Source: Planotetraspora silvatica
GTDB lineage: Bacteria > Actinomycetota > Actinomycetes > Streptosporangiales > Streptosporangiaceae
Length of the DNA stretch: 64,000 nucleotides
Assembly: GCF_016863315.1 (NCBI RefSeq)
Contig: NZ_BOOQ01000027.1
Coordinates: 62,001 to 126,000 of the forward strand
Reading direction: 5' to 3'
Shown here: positions 29,243-37,993 of the stretch, in pieces
Numbering within the stretch: the first letter of the stretch is position 1
Layout: each line of letters begins with the position of its first letter
Translations under genes and position numbers: made by a program
The notes under the pieces: generated by a model
What the model was told of the DNA's origin: nothing
The model's database searches: none
Seen by the model: only the letters and a program-made list of their open reading frames with translations

Positions 29243-29760
29243 GCGGGCTCCTCCAGCAGACCACGCAGGCGCGACATGCAGCGTGCCCGGGTCGGGCCGA
29301 TGCTGCCGGGCGAGATGTCGAGGCGGATCGCGATCTGGGCGTACGTGGCCTCCGGCCGCAACACGGACATGCGCAGAAGCGAGCGGCAGGGCTCGTCGAG
29401 GGTGTCGAGCCGCTCCCAGACGTGCCGGCCGAAGTCCGCGTCGACGATCGCCGCGGCCGGATCGGGCAGCACGGCGTCGGGCAGGTCGTGGCCCGCCGCC
29501 ACCTCTCCCCGGCGCCTGCGGCTCAGCCGGAGAGCCTCATGCCGGGTGGTGGTGACGAGCCACGCGCCGATCCGTTCGGGATCGCGGATGCCGTCGAGGT
29601 TCTCGACCATCCGCAGCCAGGCGCCCTGGACCGCGTCCGCGGCGTCGGTGTGGCTCAGCCCGAAGGCCCGGGCGACCGCCCACATCCTGGCGCCGAAGCG
29701 GGCGACGAGGTCTTCCCACGCGGCCTGGTCGAGACAGGCGAGGGACTTTTCTACGGTCAT
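29239..29760 (-). CDS. Sigma-70 family (ECF-like) sigma factor of the CHAT cassette
   Basis: 173 residues with region 2 (LVARFGARMWAVARAFGLSHTDAADAVQGAWLRMVENL) and region 4 (EPCRSLLRMSVLRPEATYAQIAIRLDISPGSIGPTRARCMSRL). The region-4 helix reads PGSIGPTRARC, a group seen in actinobacteria next to CHAT proteins. No anti-sigma gene adjoins it. Start at ATG 29760 with GAAG eight bases upstream; an in-frame ATG six codons earlier is possible. Its stop overlaps the next start by four bases. Likely switches the cassette or a stress regulon. Confidence 0.85.
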   Translation of the reverse strand: MTVEKSLACLDQAAWEDLVARFGARMWAVARAFGLSHTDAADAVQGAWLRMVENLDGIRDPERIGAWLVTTTRHEALRLSRRRRGEVAAGHDLPDAVLPDPAAAIVDADFGRHVWERLDTLDEPCRSLLRMSVLRPEATYAQIAIRLDISPGSIGPTRARCMSRLRGLLEEPA

Positions 29761-29804
29761 GGACGTCACTTCGCGCATCGAGGGGGGAACGCTGCGTGAG
29801 CACA

Positions 29805-30812
29805 CTATCGATCCTGAGTGACCATGACCCCGAGATCCGGAATTCGCCGGCCGCCCGCGAGCACGTGCCGTACGGCGTCGCGGGGCGGCATGTCCCGGCA
29901 CAGGCGGGCGACGGCTCCGGTGACGATCGCGGTCGCGAACGACGTGCCGCTCCAGGCGGCGTAGCCGTGGAAGGCGGAATGCTCCACGAAGCTGCTCGTC
30001 AGGCCGACGCCCTCGGCGCAGGCGTCGACCCATGGCCCATGCGCGGAGAAGTCCGCTCTGGCGTCCCCGTCGAGGGCCCCGACCGCGAGCACCCCGGGAA
30101 GCGCGGCGGGCCAGAAAGGCCGGGCGGAGCCGGTGTTGCCGGCGCAGGCGACGGCGACGGGAAAGGCGCTCAGCGCGTCCTCCAGCCCCACGGGAGGCCG
30201 GTCGTCGAAGGTGTGACCCCCGAAGGAGAGGTTGAGGACGTCGATCCGGTCGTGCCGCAACCCGGCCAGGGCCCGCAGCAGGGCGGCCTCGTCGCCGACG
30301 CCGTGACTGTCCAGCAGTCGCAGGGCGCGCAGGCGCACGCCGGGAGCCTGCCGGAGGATAAGCCCGGCGACGAACGTGCCGTGCCCGGCCTGCTCGTCGA
30401 GCGCGCCGTCTCTGTCGGCGTCCGGCGTCTCGGCGACGTCGTCCCGATACCAGTCGAGCAGCCACGGGTGCGGCGCCAGGCCCGTGTCGAGCACGCCGAC
30501 CGTGACGTCGCAGGCATCCCCCTTCTCGTACGGCACCGCGGGCGCGGGCGTCGGCCGGCTGCCGGGACCGCCGAAGTACAGCGGCTGCCCGACGATGAGG
30601 TGGTTGGGCGAGGCGACGTGGCCCCCGTCCCGCAATGTGGCGGTGAGGTCGAGCACGTCCACGCCGGGCGAGAGCCGTACGTGGTGGAGGGGGCCGGCCG
30701 GCGCGGCGTCGTCGGCCCAGCGCGAGACGGCGGCCGGGGCGGAGGTGAGAAGCTCGCCGGGCCGGATGAGGGCGGGCCGGTCGGGGAGGTGCTCTACCAG
30801 CCGGGCGCGCAT
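29805..30812 (-). CDS. Subtilisin-like (S8) serine protease, no signal peptide
   Basis: 335 residues. Catalytic triad: Asp in VGVLDTG (about 107), His in GHGTFVAG (about 142), Ser in WSGTSFATA (about 288); the oxyanion Asn is in CAGNTGSARPFWPAALPG. No secretion signal or clear pro-peptide, so it is probably cytoplasmic. GAAGGA precedes the ATG. It ends 44 bp before the sigma factor gene on the same strand, so subtilase, sigma factor, beta-sandwich and CHAT protease likely form one operon in which one protease could activate another; that order is speculation. Confidence 0.88.
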   Translation of the reverse strand: MRARLVEHLPDRPALIRPGELLTSAPAAVSRWADDAAPAGPLHHVRLSPGVDVLDLTATLRDGGHVASPNHLIVGQPLYFGGPGSRPTPAPAVPYEKGDACDVTVGVLDTGLAPHPWLLDWYRDDVAETPDADRDGALDEQAGHGTFVAGLILRQAPGVRLRALRLLDSHGVGDEAALLRALAGLRHDRIDVLNLSFGGHTFDDRPPVGLEDALSAFPVAVACAGNTGSARPFWPAALPGVLAVGALDGDARADFSAHGPWVDACAEGVGLTSSFVEHSAFHGYAAWSGTSFATAIVTGAVARLCRDMPPRDAVRHVLAGGRRIPDLGVMVTQDR

Positions 30813-31016
30813 CCGGACATCCTTCGCGGGGGAGTCACGAGTAGATCACGATAGGTGCCTTTCCCGATCCGGAGCGTTAACAAGCCTGATTCGCTATGAC
30901 CTCCCTCTGGTGCCGGGCCACGACGGACGGTAGTCTCTCTTACGTTTGAAACTTGTGATCATCCCAAACTATGAGGCCGTTGGGGAAGGCGCACCTCATG
31001 GGATTTGGGAGGTCCG

Positions 31017-31514
31017 GTGGCTGCTGCTCGTGGCGTCCTGTACGTCCACTCGGCTCAGCCTGCGTTGTGCCCGCACATTGAGTGGGCGGTCGCAGGCGTT
31101 ATTGGCGTACCCGTCGACCTGACGTGGACAGCTCAGCCCGCCGCGCCGGGGACCTTACGGGCCCAGGCCGAGTGGGAGGGCCGTCCTGGCACGGCTGCCG
31201 CGATCACGTCCTCGTTCATGGGCTGGCAGCGCATCCGATTCGAGATCACCGAGGACGCCTCACCGGGCGTGGACGGTTCCCGGCATGCCTACACGCCGAC
31301 GCTCGGCGCCTTCACGGCCGTGGTGGGCGCGAGCGGCGACATCCTCGTCCCCGAGGATCGCCTGCGCAACGTCATGCTGATGGCCGCGCAGGGCCGTGCC
31401 GTCCTCGACGACGAACTCGACCGCCTGCTCGGCAAGCAGTGGGATGAAGAGCTCGAGTCGTTCCGCTACGCGGGAGAGGGTGCGCCGGTCCGCTGGCTGC
31501 ACGCCGCCGTGTGA
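31017..31514 (+). CDS. DUF3145 family protein
   Basis: 165 residues; recognised by the conserved start ARGVLYVHSAQPALCPHIEWAVAGV and the middle WQRIRFEITEDASPG. Present in most actinobacteria, often near fatty acid synthesis genes as here, with no established function. No membrane helix or signal peptide. GTG start with GGGAGG six bases upstream. Convergent with accD, with a strong hairpin between. Confidence 0.88.
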   Translation: MAAARGVLYVHSAQPALCPHIEWAVAGVIGVPVDLTWTAQPAAPGTLRAQAEWEGRPGTAAAITSSFMGWQRIRFEITEDASPGVDGSRHAYTPTLGAFTAVVGASGDILVPEDRLRNVMLMAAQGRAVLDDELDRLLGKQWDEELESFRYAGEGAPVRWLHAAV

Positions 31515-31560
31515 TCACCGGCTGATCCCGGCGGGGCCGACCCGCCGATCACCGTACGGC

Positions 31561-31606
31561 GACGCCGAAGGCGCCGGCCCCCCACGGGACCGGCGCCTTC
31601 GGCGTC
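31561..31606. terminator. Bidirectional terminator between DUF3145 gene and accD
   Basis: A perfect 17-bp inverted repeat (GACGCCGAAGGCGCCGG and its complement) with a 12-base loop lies between the two convergent stop codons, about 47 bases from each. Confidence 0.8.
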
Positions 31607-31654
31607 GTATGGGTGCCGGATCAGCGGTGGATCACCGCCGGACCCGTCGCCCGA

Positions 31655-33073
31655 TCAGAGCGGGATGTTGCCGTGGGCGCCGCGCGCCGGCGTGGCCTGT
31701 GCGATGACCCGGGCGATCGTGCCGCGCGTCTTGGCCGGCTCGATCACCTCGTCGATCACCCCGAGGTCGATGGCGCGCTGGAGGCCGCCGGCGACCTTCT
31801 CGTGCTCCTCGGCCAGGCGGGCCTCCAGAGCGGGACGCTCCTCCTCGGAGACCGCCGCGAGTTCGCGCCGCTTGAGGACGCGGACCGCCGCGACCGCGCC
31901 CATGACGGCCACCTCGGTGGTCGGCCAGGCGAAGACCCGGGTCGCGCCGAGGGAGCGGGAGTTCATCGCGATGTAGGCGCCGCCGTACGCCTTGCGGGTG
32001 ACCAGTGTGACCCGCGGCACCGACGCCTCGGCGAAGGCGTGCAGCAGCTTGGCGCCGCGGCGCACCACGCCGTCGTGTTCCTGGCCGACCCCGGGAAGGT
32101 AGCCGGGCACATCGACGAGGACCACCAGCGGGACGCCGAAGGCATCGCACATCCGCACGAACCGGGCGGCCTTCTCCGCCGAGGTGGAGTCGAGGCAGCC
32201 ACCGAGACGCATCGGGTTGTTCGCGACGACGCCGACCGTGCGGCCGCCGAGACGGCCGAGCGTGGTGACCATGTTCGGCGCCCACTTGGGGTGCAGTTCC
32301 ACACCCGGCTCGTCGAGCAGGCCGTTCACGAGGGGGTGGACGTCGTAGGCCCGGCGGGGATTGTTCGGCAGCAGGCTGCCGAAGTCGGCCTCGTCGACCT
32401 CGCGGACCCGGCCCTGGTGACCGAGCAGGGTGGCGAGCTGGCGGGCCTTGAGCAGCGCCTCCGGCTCGTCCTTGGTGACCACGTGGACGACGCCGCTGCG
32501 CTTGCTGTGCGGCTCGGGGCCGCCGAGCGCCGCCATGTCGATCTGCTCGCCGGTGACACTGCGGACGACGTCGGGCCCGGTGACGAAGATGCGGCCGTTG
32601 TCGGCCAGGATCACGATGTCGGTCAGGGCGGGGCCGTACGCCGCGCCGCCGGCCGCCGGGCCCACGACGACGGAGATCTGGGGGACGACGCCGGAGGCCT
32701 TCGTCATGGCGGCGAACACGCGGCCGACCGCGTGGAGGGATTCCACGCCTTCGGCCAGGCGGGCGCCGCCGGAGTGCCAGACGCCGATCACGGGAACGCG
32801 TTCCCGCACGGCGACGTCGTAGGCATGCACGATGTGCTCGCAACCCTCGGCGCCCATCGCGCCGCCCTGAACCCGGGCGTCGCTGCAGAAGGCGACGACG
32901 GGCACGCCCTCGATGCGGCCGGTGACGGCGCGCACACCACTCTTGTCCTCGGGGGAGATCGGCCGGACGGAGCCCTCATCGAGGAGGTGGCCGAGACGCG
33001 CGCTGGGGTCGCGAGGGTCGACGGACTCCTGTTCGGAGTCCCCGGTCACCGTCCTGTTGTCGAGCACAGTCAT
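31655..33073 (-). CDS. accD: Acyl-CoA carboxylase carboxyltransferase (beta) subunit, AccD6-like
   Basis: Transfers the carboxyl group from biotin to acetyl- or propionyl-CoA to give malonyl- or methylmalonyl-CoA for fatty acid synthesis. 472 residues, close to mycobacterial AccD6 (about 473), which also ends a fab operon. Conserved carboxyltransferase segments: VGPAAGGAAYGPALTD, PRRAYDVHPLVNGLLDEP and VDVPGYLPGVGQEHDGVVRRGAKLLHAFAEA, then TRKAYGGAYIAMNSRSLGA. The biotin-carrying alpha subunit is not in this window. ATG at 33073 is preceded by AAGGAG; the TTG at 33091 is less likely. Last gene of the fatty acid operon, 15 bp after fabF. Confidence 0.92.
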   Translation of the reverse strand: MTVLDNRTVTGDSEQESVDPRDPSARLGHLLDEGSVRPISPEDKSGVRAVTGRIEGVPVVAFCSDARVQGGAMGAEGCEHIVHAYDVAVRERVPVIGVWHSGGARLAEGVESLHAVGRVFAAMTKASGVVPQISVVVGPAAGGAAYGPALTDIVILADNGRIFVTGPDVVRSVTGEQIDMAALGGPEPHSKRSGVVHVVTKDEPEALLKARQLATLLGHQGRVREVDEADFGSLLPNNPRRAYDVHPLVNGLLDEPGVELHPKWAPNMVTTLGRLGGRTVGVVANNPMRLGGCLDSTSAEKAARFVRMCDAFGVPLVVLVDVPGYLPGVGQEHDGVVRRGAKLLHAFAEASVPRVTLVTRKAYGGAYIAMNSRSLGATRVFAWPTTEVAVMGAVAAVRVLKRRELAAVSEEERPALEARLAEEHEKVAGGLQRAIDLGVIDEVIEPAKTRGTIARVIAQATPARGAHGNIPL

Positions 33074-33087
33074 GCGAGACTCCTTGG

Positions 33088-34317
33088 TCAAACAGATGTG
33101 AAGGCAACGGCGACGTTGTGCCCGCCGAACCCGAACGAGTTGTTGACCGCGGCGATCTGCCCGCCGGGCAGCTTGCGCGGCTCGGCGCGGACGATGTCCA
33201 CGTCGATGCCGTCGTCCAGATCGTCCAGGTTGATGGTCGGAGGAACGATGCGCTCGGTCAGCGCGAGGATGGTGAAGACCGACTCGATGCCGCCCGCTCC
33301 GCCGAGGAGGTGACCGGTCATCGACTTGGTCGAGGTCACCAGCGGGTGCGTGCCGACCGCCTCCTTGATCGCGATCGTCTCGACGACGTCGCCTGCGGGG
33401 GTGGAGGTCGCGTGGGCGTTGACGTGGACGATGTCGGCGCCGGTCAGCCCCGCGCTCTCCAGGGCCCGGCGCATGGCGCTCTGAATGCCGGCGCCGCTGG
33501 GCTCGGGCTGGGCGATGTGGTGGGCGTCGGAGGAGTATCCGGCTCCCGCCGCCACGGCGTAGATCTTGGCGCCGCGAGCCCGCGCGTGCTCCTCGGACTC
33601 CAGCACGACGATGCCCGCGCCCTCACCGAGGACGAACCCGTCACGTCCCTTGTCGAACGGCCGCGACGCGCGGGCCGGTTCGTCGTTGCGGGTCGACATG
33701 GCCCGCATCGCCGCGAAGGAGCCGATGTTGAGCGGGTGGATGGCGGCCTCCGTGCCGCCCGCGACCACCACGTCGGCACGGCCGTCCTTGATCATCTGAA
33801 CGCCGTAGGCGATGCCCTCCGCGCCGGTGGCGCAGGCGCTGACAGGCGAATGGGTGCCCGCCTGCGCGCCGATCTCGATGCTGATCCATCCGGCGGACCC
33901 GTTCGGCATGAGCATGGGCACGGTGAACGGCGAGAGCCGGTTCCAGCCCTTCTCCTTGAACACGTCGTAGGCCGCCAGGATCGTCGTGATGCCGCCGATG
34001 CCGCTGCCGACGGCCACCCCCAGCCGCGTCGGCTCGACCTCCGGCTTGCCGGCGTCCTGCCATGCCTCGCGGGCCGCGATCAGCGCGAACTGCTCGGCAC
34101 GGTCGAGCCGCCTCGCCTCAGGCCTGGGGAGCACGTCCCCGGGGTCGACCGCCGACAGGCCGGCGAACTTCACCGGCACGGAGTCGATCCAGTCCTCTGT
34201 GATCGTGCGGACTCCCGACCGCCCGTCGAGGAGCGCCGACCAGGTCGAGGCGGCGTCCCCACCGACGGGCGTCGTCGCGCCGATCCCGGTGACGACCACT
34301 ACCCGGTCCTTACTCAC
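33088..34317 (-). CDS. fabF: 3-oxoacyl-[acyl-carrier-protein] synthase II
   Basis: Elongating condensing enzyme of type II fatty acid synthesis. 409 residues from a GTG with AGGAG upstream. Active residues are visible: Cys in SVSACATGAEG (about 165), His in VNAHATSTPAGD (about 305) and His in STKSMTGHLLGGAGG (about 340). The C-terminus NNSFGFGGHNVAVAF is typical. Sits between acpP and accD in one operon. Confidence 0.96.
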   Translation of the reverse strand: MSKDRVVVVTGIGATTPVGGDAASTWSALLDGRSGVRTITEDWIDSVPVKFAGLSAVDPGDVLPRPEARRLDRAEQFALIAAREAWQDAGKPEVEPTRLGVAVGSGIGGITTILAAYDVFKEKGWNRLSPFTVPMLMPNGSAGWISIEIGAQAGTHSPVSACATGAEGIAYGVQMIKDGRADVVVAGGTEAAIHPLNIGSFAAMRAMSTRNDEPARASRPFDKGRDGFVLGEGAGIVVLESEEHARARGAKIYAVAAGAGYSSDAHHIAQPEPSGAGIQSAMRRALESAGLTGADIVHVNAHATSTPAGDVVETIAIKEAVGTHPLVTSTKSMTGHLLGGAGGIESVFTILALTERIVPPTINLDDLDDGIDVDIVRAEPRKLPGGQIAAVNNSFGFGGHNVAVAFTSV

Positions 34318-34391
34318 GTTTCTGCACTCCTCTTTGGTGGATTAGGTGAACGTGCCGGACCCGGCACGTTCACCGGGCCCGTGCCGACCGG

Positions 34392-34631
34392 CTAGGCCTG
34401 GATGAAGTTGATGACGTCCTTGACGGTCTTCAGGTGCTTGAGCTGGTCGTCGGGGATCTCGACGCCGAACTCGTCCTGCGCGGCGACGGCGATCTCGACC
34501 ATGGAGAGCGAGTCGATGTCGAGGTCGTCCACGAAGCTCTTCTCCGGGGTGACCTCGACCGCCGGGATGCCGGTGATCTCGTTGACGATCTTGCCGAGGC
34601 CAGCCAGGATCTCCTGCTCGGTCAGTGCCAT
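34392..34631 (-). CDS. acpP: Acyl carrier protein
   Basis: 79 residues, carries growing acyl chains on a phosphopantetheine arm attached to Ser in DIDSLSMVE (about residue 41). Acidic four-helix protein of normal ACP length, starting MALTEQEILAGLGK. AAGGAGA lies 9 bases before the ATG. A longer reading frame upstream would add a non-conserved basic extension, so that start is not used. Located between fabH and fabF. Confidence 0.96.
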   Translation of the reverse strand: MALTEQEILAGLGKIVNEITGIPAVEVTPEKSFVDDLDIDSLSMVEIAVAAQDEFGVEIPDDQLKHLKTVKDVINFIQA

Positions 34632-34693
34632 GTCGCTAGTTCTCCTTGAATTCATGGATTATCTGGATCTTGTACGGCAAGCCGTACAAAGCC

Positions 34694-35650
34694 TTAAGGG
34701 AGCTCGATCACCTGAGAGGCGTAGGTGAGGCCCGCGCCGAAGCCGAGCAGCAGGGCGAGTCCGCCCGAGGGCACCTCACCGCGCTCGATCATGCGGGACA
34801 GCGCCAGCGGGATCGACGCGGCCGAGGTGTTGCCCGCCAGGACGATGTCCCTGGCGATGACCGCGTTGTCGGCGCCGAGCTTGCGGGCGATCGCCTCGAC
34901 GATGCGGAGGTTGGCCTGGTGGGGGATGAACGCGGCGAGCTCGGCGGGGTCGACGCCCGCACGCTCGCACGCGGCCTTGGCGACCGGGTGGAGCGCGGTG
35001 GTCGCCCAGCGGAACACCGTCTGGCCTTCCTGCTGGAGGAAGGAGTTGCGGTCCCTGACCATGATCGCTTCGGACTTGTCGCCGGCGCTGCCCCAGGCCA
35101 CCGGGCCGATGCGGGGTGTCTCCGACGGGCCGACGACCGCCGCACCCGCTCCGTCGGCGAAGATGACGGCGGTGGTGCGGTCATCCCAGTCGACCCACTG
35201 GCTGAGCTTCTCGGTGCCGATGACCAGCACGTTCGTGGCCGACCCCGCACGTACGGCGTCGTTCGCCGCGGCGAGCCCGTAGCAGAAGCCCGCGCACGCG
35301 GCGTTGACGTCGAAGGCGCCCGGCGCCTCGATGCCGAGGCGGTGCGCGACCCGGCCGGCCGCGTTCGGGATCTGCGCCTCGAGGGTGCAGGTCGCCACGA
35401 TGACCAGGTCGATGTCGCTGCTGGACAGACCACTCGCGGCGAGGGCCTTGCCGCCGGCCTGGACCGCGAGGTCGATCTCCGACTCCTGCGGGCCCGCGAC
35501 GCGTCGCTCCTTGATGCCGACGCGGCTCTGGATCCACTCGTCGCTGGTCTCGATCCGCTGCGCGAGGTCGTCGTTGGTCACGACATCGGCGGGCTGATAG
35601 CCGCCGAACGCGAGGACCCTCGCGCCGGGAGAACCTTGGCTGAGCCTCAC
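34694..35650 (-). CDS. fabH: 3-oxoacyl-[acyl-carrier-protein] synthase III
   Basis: Starts fatty acid chains by condensing an acyl-CoA primer with malonyl-ACP. 318 residues. Catalytic Cys in NAACAGFCYGL (about 112), His in FIPHQANLRI (about 245) and Asn in LAGNTSAAS (about 275). The GTG start overlaps the fabD stop as GTGA, so the two are coupled. In actinomycetes FabH selects branched primers, giving iso/anteiso acids; that role is from family knowledge. Confidence 0.95.
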   Translation of the reverse strand: MRLSQGSPGARVLAFGGYQPADVVTNDDLAQRIETSDEWIQSRVGIKERRVAGPQESEIDLAVQAGGKALAASGLSSSDIDLVIVATCTLEAQIPNAAGRVAHRLGIEAPGAFDVNAACAGFCYGLAAANDAVRAGSATNVLVIGTEKLSQWVDWDDRTTAVIFADGAGAAVVGPSETPRIGPVAWGSAGDKSEAIMVRDRNSFLQQEGQTVFRWATTALHPVAKAACERAGVDPAELAAFIPHQANLRIVEAIARKLGADNAVIARDIVLAGNTSAASIPLALSRMIERGEVPSGGLALLLGFGAGLTYASQVIELP

Positions 35651-36543
35651 TTGAGCACCTCTCGGGCGGCGTCGAGATTGTCGGGAGTCTTGAGTGCGAC
35701 GGTCTTCACACCGGGAAGGCCGCGGCGCGCGAGTCCGGTCAGAGTACCGCCGGGCAGCAGCTCGATCATCGCGGTGACGCCCTCCGCCGCCATGGTCGCC
35801 ATGCAGGCGTCCCACCGGACGGGGTTGGCGACCTGCTTGACGAGGCGGTCGACGAAGTCGGAGCCGGTGGCGACCAGGGCGCCGTCCGCGTTGGACAGCA
35901 GTCTCACCGTCGGGTCGCCCGGGGTGATGCCGTCGGCGGCCTGACGCAGGTGGTCGACCGCGGGGGCCATGTGGACCGTGTGGAACGCGCCCGCCACCGA
36001 CAGGGGGATCAGGCGGGCCTTGGCCGGAGGGTCGGCCTTGAAGGCCTCGAGCTGCTCGAGGGTGCCGCCCGCGACGATCTGGCCCGCGCCGTTGATGTTG
36101 GCGGGCGTGAGGCCCTGCCCGGCGATGGCGGCGAGTACCTCGTCCTCCGCACCGCCGAGGACGGCCAGCATGCCGGTCTCGGTGACGGCCGCGGCCTTGG
36201 CCATCGCCTGGCCGCGTTCCCTGACGAGGCCGAGCGCCTCCTCGCGGGTGAGCACACCCGCGATCGCGGCGGCGGCGAGCTCGCCCACGCTGTGTCCCGC
36301 GACCAGGTCGGGCGTGACGCCGAGCACGTCGAAGGCGGCGAGGGCGGCGGCCACGAGCAGCGGCTGCGCGACCGCGGTGTCGCGGATCTCGTCGGCGTCC
36401 GCGGTCGTGCCGTACGCGATGAGATCAAGGCCGACGATCTCGGACCAGGCGGAGATACGGTCACGGAACTCGGGGATCTCAAGCCATGGGCTGAGGAAGC
36501 CTGGAGTCTGGGCACCCTGGCCCGGGGCGGCGATGACGAGCAC
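35647..36543 (-). CDS. fabD: Malonyl-CoA:ACP transacylase
   Basis: Loads malonyl units on ACP. 298 residues with the nucleophile in GHSVGE (about Ser 92), the GQGAQ start motif and the catalytic His in AGAFHTVHM (about 195). GTG start with AGGG nine bases upstream. First gene of the fab operon; FasR, encoded next on the same strand, is the known activator of this promoter in streptomycetes. Confidence 0.95.
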   Translation of the reverse strand: MLVIAAPGQGAQTPGFLSPWLEIPEFRDRISAWSEIVGLDLIAYGTTADADEIRDTAVAQPLLVAAALAAFDVLGVTPDLVAGHSVGELAAAAIAGVLTREEALGLVRERGQAMAKAAAVTETGMLAVLGGAEDEVLAAIAGQGLTPANINGAGQIVAGGTLEQLEAFKADPPAKARLIPLSVAGAFHTVHMAPAVDHLRQAADGITPGDPTVRLLSNADGALVATGSDFVDRLVKQVANPVRWDACMATMAAEGVTAMIELLPGGTLTGLARRGLPGVKTVALKTPDNLDAAREVLK

Positions 36544-36620
36544 GTAGTCAACCCTGCCCTGTAGAGGTTCGCCACACTGATGGAGATCCGAACGAACTTT
36601 GGGCCCGCTGGTTTGTGGGG

Positions 36621-36650
36621 TACCTACAGTTTCCGTTTCGCTGCGGTTAA
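36621..36650 (-). promoter_or_regulatory. Possible fabD operon promoter
   Basis: Reading the minus strand, TTAACC (36650-36645) and TAGGTA (36626-36621) are separated by 18 bases, giving a possible -35/-10 pair about 80-105 bases before the fabD GTG. GCGGGCCC inverted copies flank the region (36599-36608 and 36651-36660) and could bind FasR or form a hairpin. Weak match, no -35 consensus. Confidence 0.3.
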
Positions 36651-36660
36651 CGCGGGCCCG

Positions 36661-37809
36661 CTACATTACGGACAGACGGCCGAGTATGAGCCCCACCTGG
36701 AGCGTGAATGCGGATCTGCCCTCCGTGGGCTGGTATCCGGTCAGCTCGGTGATCTTCTTGAGCCGGTAGCGCACGGTGTTCGGATGGACGAACAATAGCC
36801 GCGCGGTGGCCTCCAGCGAGGTTCCTTGCTCGAGATAGGTCGCCAGAGTGTCCAGGAGAGGCGTGCCCGCGAGGGGTTTGTAGACGTTCTCCACAAGCTG
36901 GGCCCTGGCGTCGTCGTCGCCGTCGAGGGCGCGCTCGGCCAGCAGGTCCTCGGCGAGGACGGGCCTGGGCGCGTCCGGCCAGCCGGAGGCCGCCCGCAAC
37001 CCGGCGATGGCGGCGCGCGCCGAACTCGCCGCGGCGTGCAGGTCGGGCACCTCCGGGCCGATCACGATGGGGCCGGGGCCGAACCGGGGGACGACGCTGC
37101 GGGCCGCGTCCTTGACGCTCGCGGCGCCGCCGACGATCACGATCAGGCGGTCGCCCTGCACTCCGGCGAGCAACTCGTGGCCCACCCTGCGGCCCTTGTC
37201 GCGGAGCCCGTCGATGATGCTCTGCGGATCGTCGTCGGGCGCGTGGCCCGCGAAGACCATGACGGGCGCGGACGTCCAGCCGAGTGCCGCGGCCCATGAG
37301 TGCAGGCCGTCGTCCACCTGCCCGCGCACCAGGGCGTCGACGATGAGCGCCTCCAACCGGGCGTCCCAGGAGCCGCGTGCCTCCGCCTCCCGCGCGTACA
37401 CCTGGGCCGCGGCGAAGGCGACGTCGCGGGTGTAGCGGAGCATCGCGTGGCGGAGCACGTCCGCCCCGCCGGGCGCGGCGAGCTCGTCGACCTGGGCCTC
37501 CACGACCTCCACGACGATGCGGACGAGGTCGACGGTCTGCTGGAGGGACACGCTGCGCTTGAGCTCGCGCGGAGCGGTCCCGAAGAACTCGATGCTCGGC
37601 GTGGGCCGTCCCTCGCCGGCGTGGCCGAACCACTCGACGAACGCCGCGATGCCCGCCTGGGCGACCAGGCCGACCCACGACCTGTCCTCCGCGGACAGCG
37701 CCCGATACCAGGCGAGCTGCTCCTCCATGCGGGCCATCGCGGCCGTGCCCAGGCTGCCCATCGCACGGTCGAGCCGTCGCGCCGTGTCCTCCTGGACCTT
37801 CACGTTCAT
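36661..37809 (-). CDS. fasR: Fatty acid biosynthesis regulator, PucR/CdaR type
   Basis: 382 residues. The C-terminal PucR-type helix-turn-helix reads LATYLEQGTSLEATARLLFVHPNTVRYRLKKITELTG (about 325-365); the N-terminal part is an all-helical sensory region. Position directly upstream of fabD and domain layout match FasR of streptomycetes, which activates the fabD-fabH-acpP-fabF operon. ATG chosen because GGGGAGG is five bases upstream and similarity begins there. The gap of 117 bp to fabD holds the target promoter. Confidence 0.88.
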   Translation of the reverse strand: MNVKVQEDTARRLDRAMGSLGTAAMARMEEQLAWYRALSAEDRSWVGLVAQAGIAAFVEWFGHAGEGRPTPSIEFFGTAPRELKRSVSLQQTVDLVRIVVEVVEAQVDELAAPGGADVLRHAMLRYTRDVAFAAAQVYAREAEARGSWDARLEALIVDALVRGQVDDGLHSWAAALGWTSAPVMVFAGHAPDDDPQSIIDGLRDKGRRVGHELLAGVQGDRLIVIVGGAASVKDAARSVVPRFGPGPIVIGPEVPDLHAAASSARAAIAGLRAASGWPDAPRPVLAEDLLAERALDGDDDARAQLVENVYKPLAGTPLLDTLATYLEQGTSLEATARLLFVHPNTVRYRLKKITELTGYQPTEGRSAFTLQVGLILGRLSVM

Positions 37810-37993
37810 GACGCCTCCCCGGCCGGCCACGCGAGCGGCGGTGTTGTCATCGTGCCCATCGTCGCGCGCCTGTCGGCCGTCCTGCTCTCCCGCTCGCTCA
37901 CGTCTCTAGCGTGCCAGGTCATCCGGGGTGCTGCGGCACGCAGCGCGGCACGGCGGGTTGTGGAGGCCGTCTGCGCGGTCATCTGTACAGGTC

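Noticed and set aside
27063-29555. 830-codon plus-strand frame
   Set aside because: Antisense to the CHAT and beta-sandwich genes, which have catalytic motifs; composition is shadow-like.
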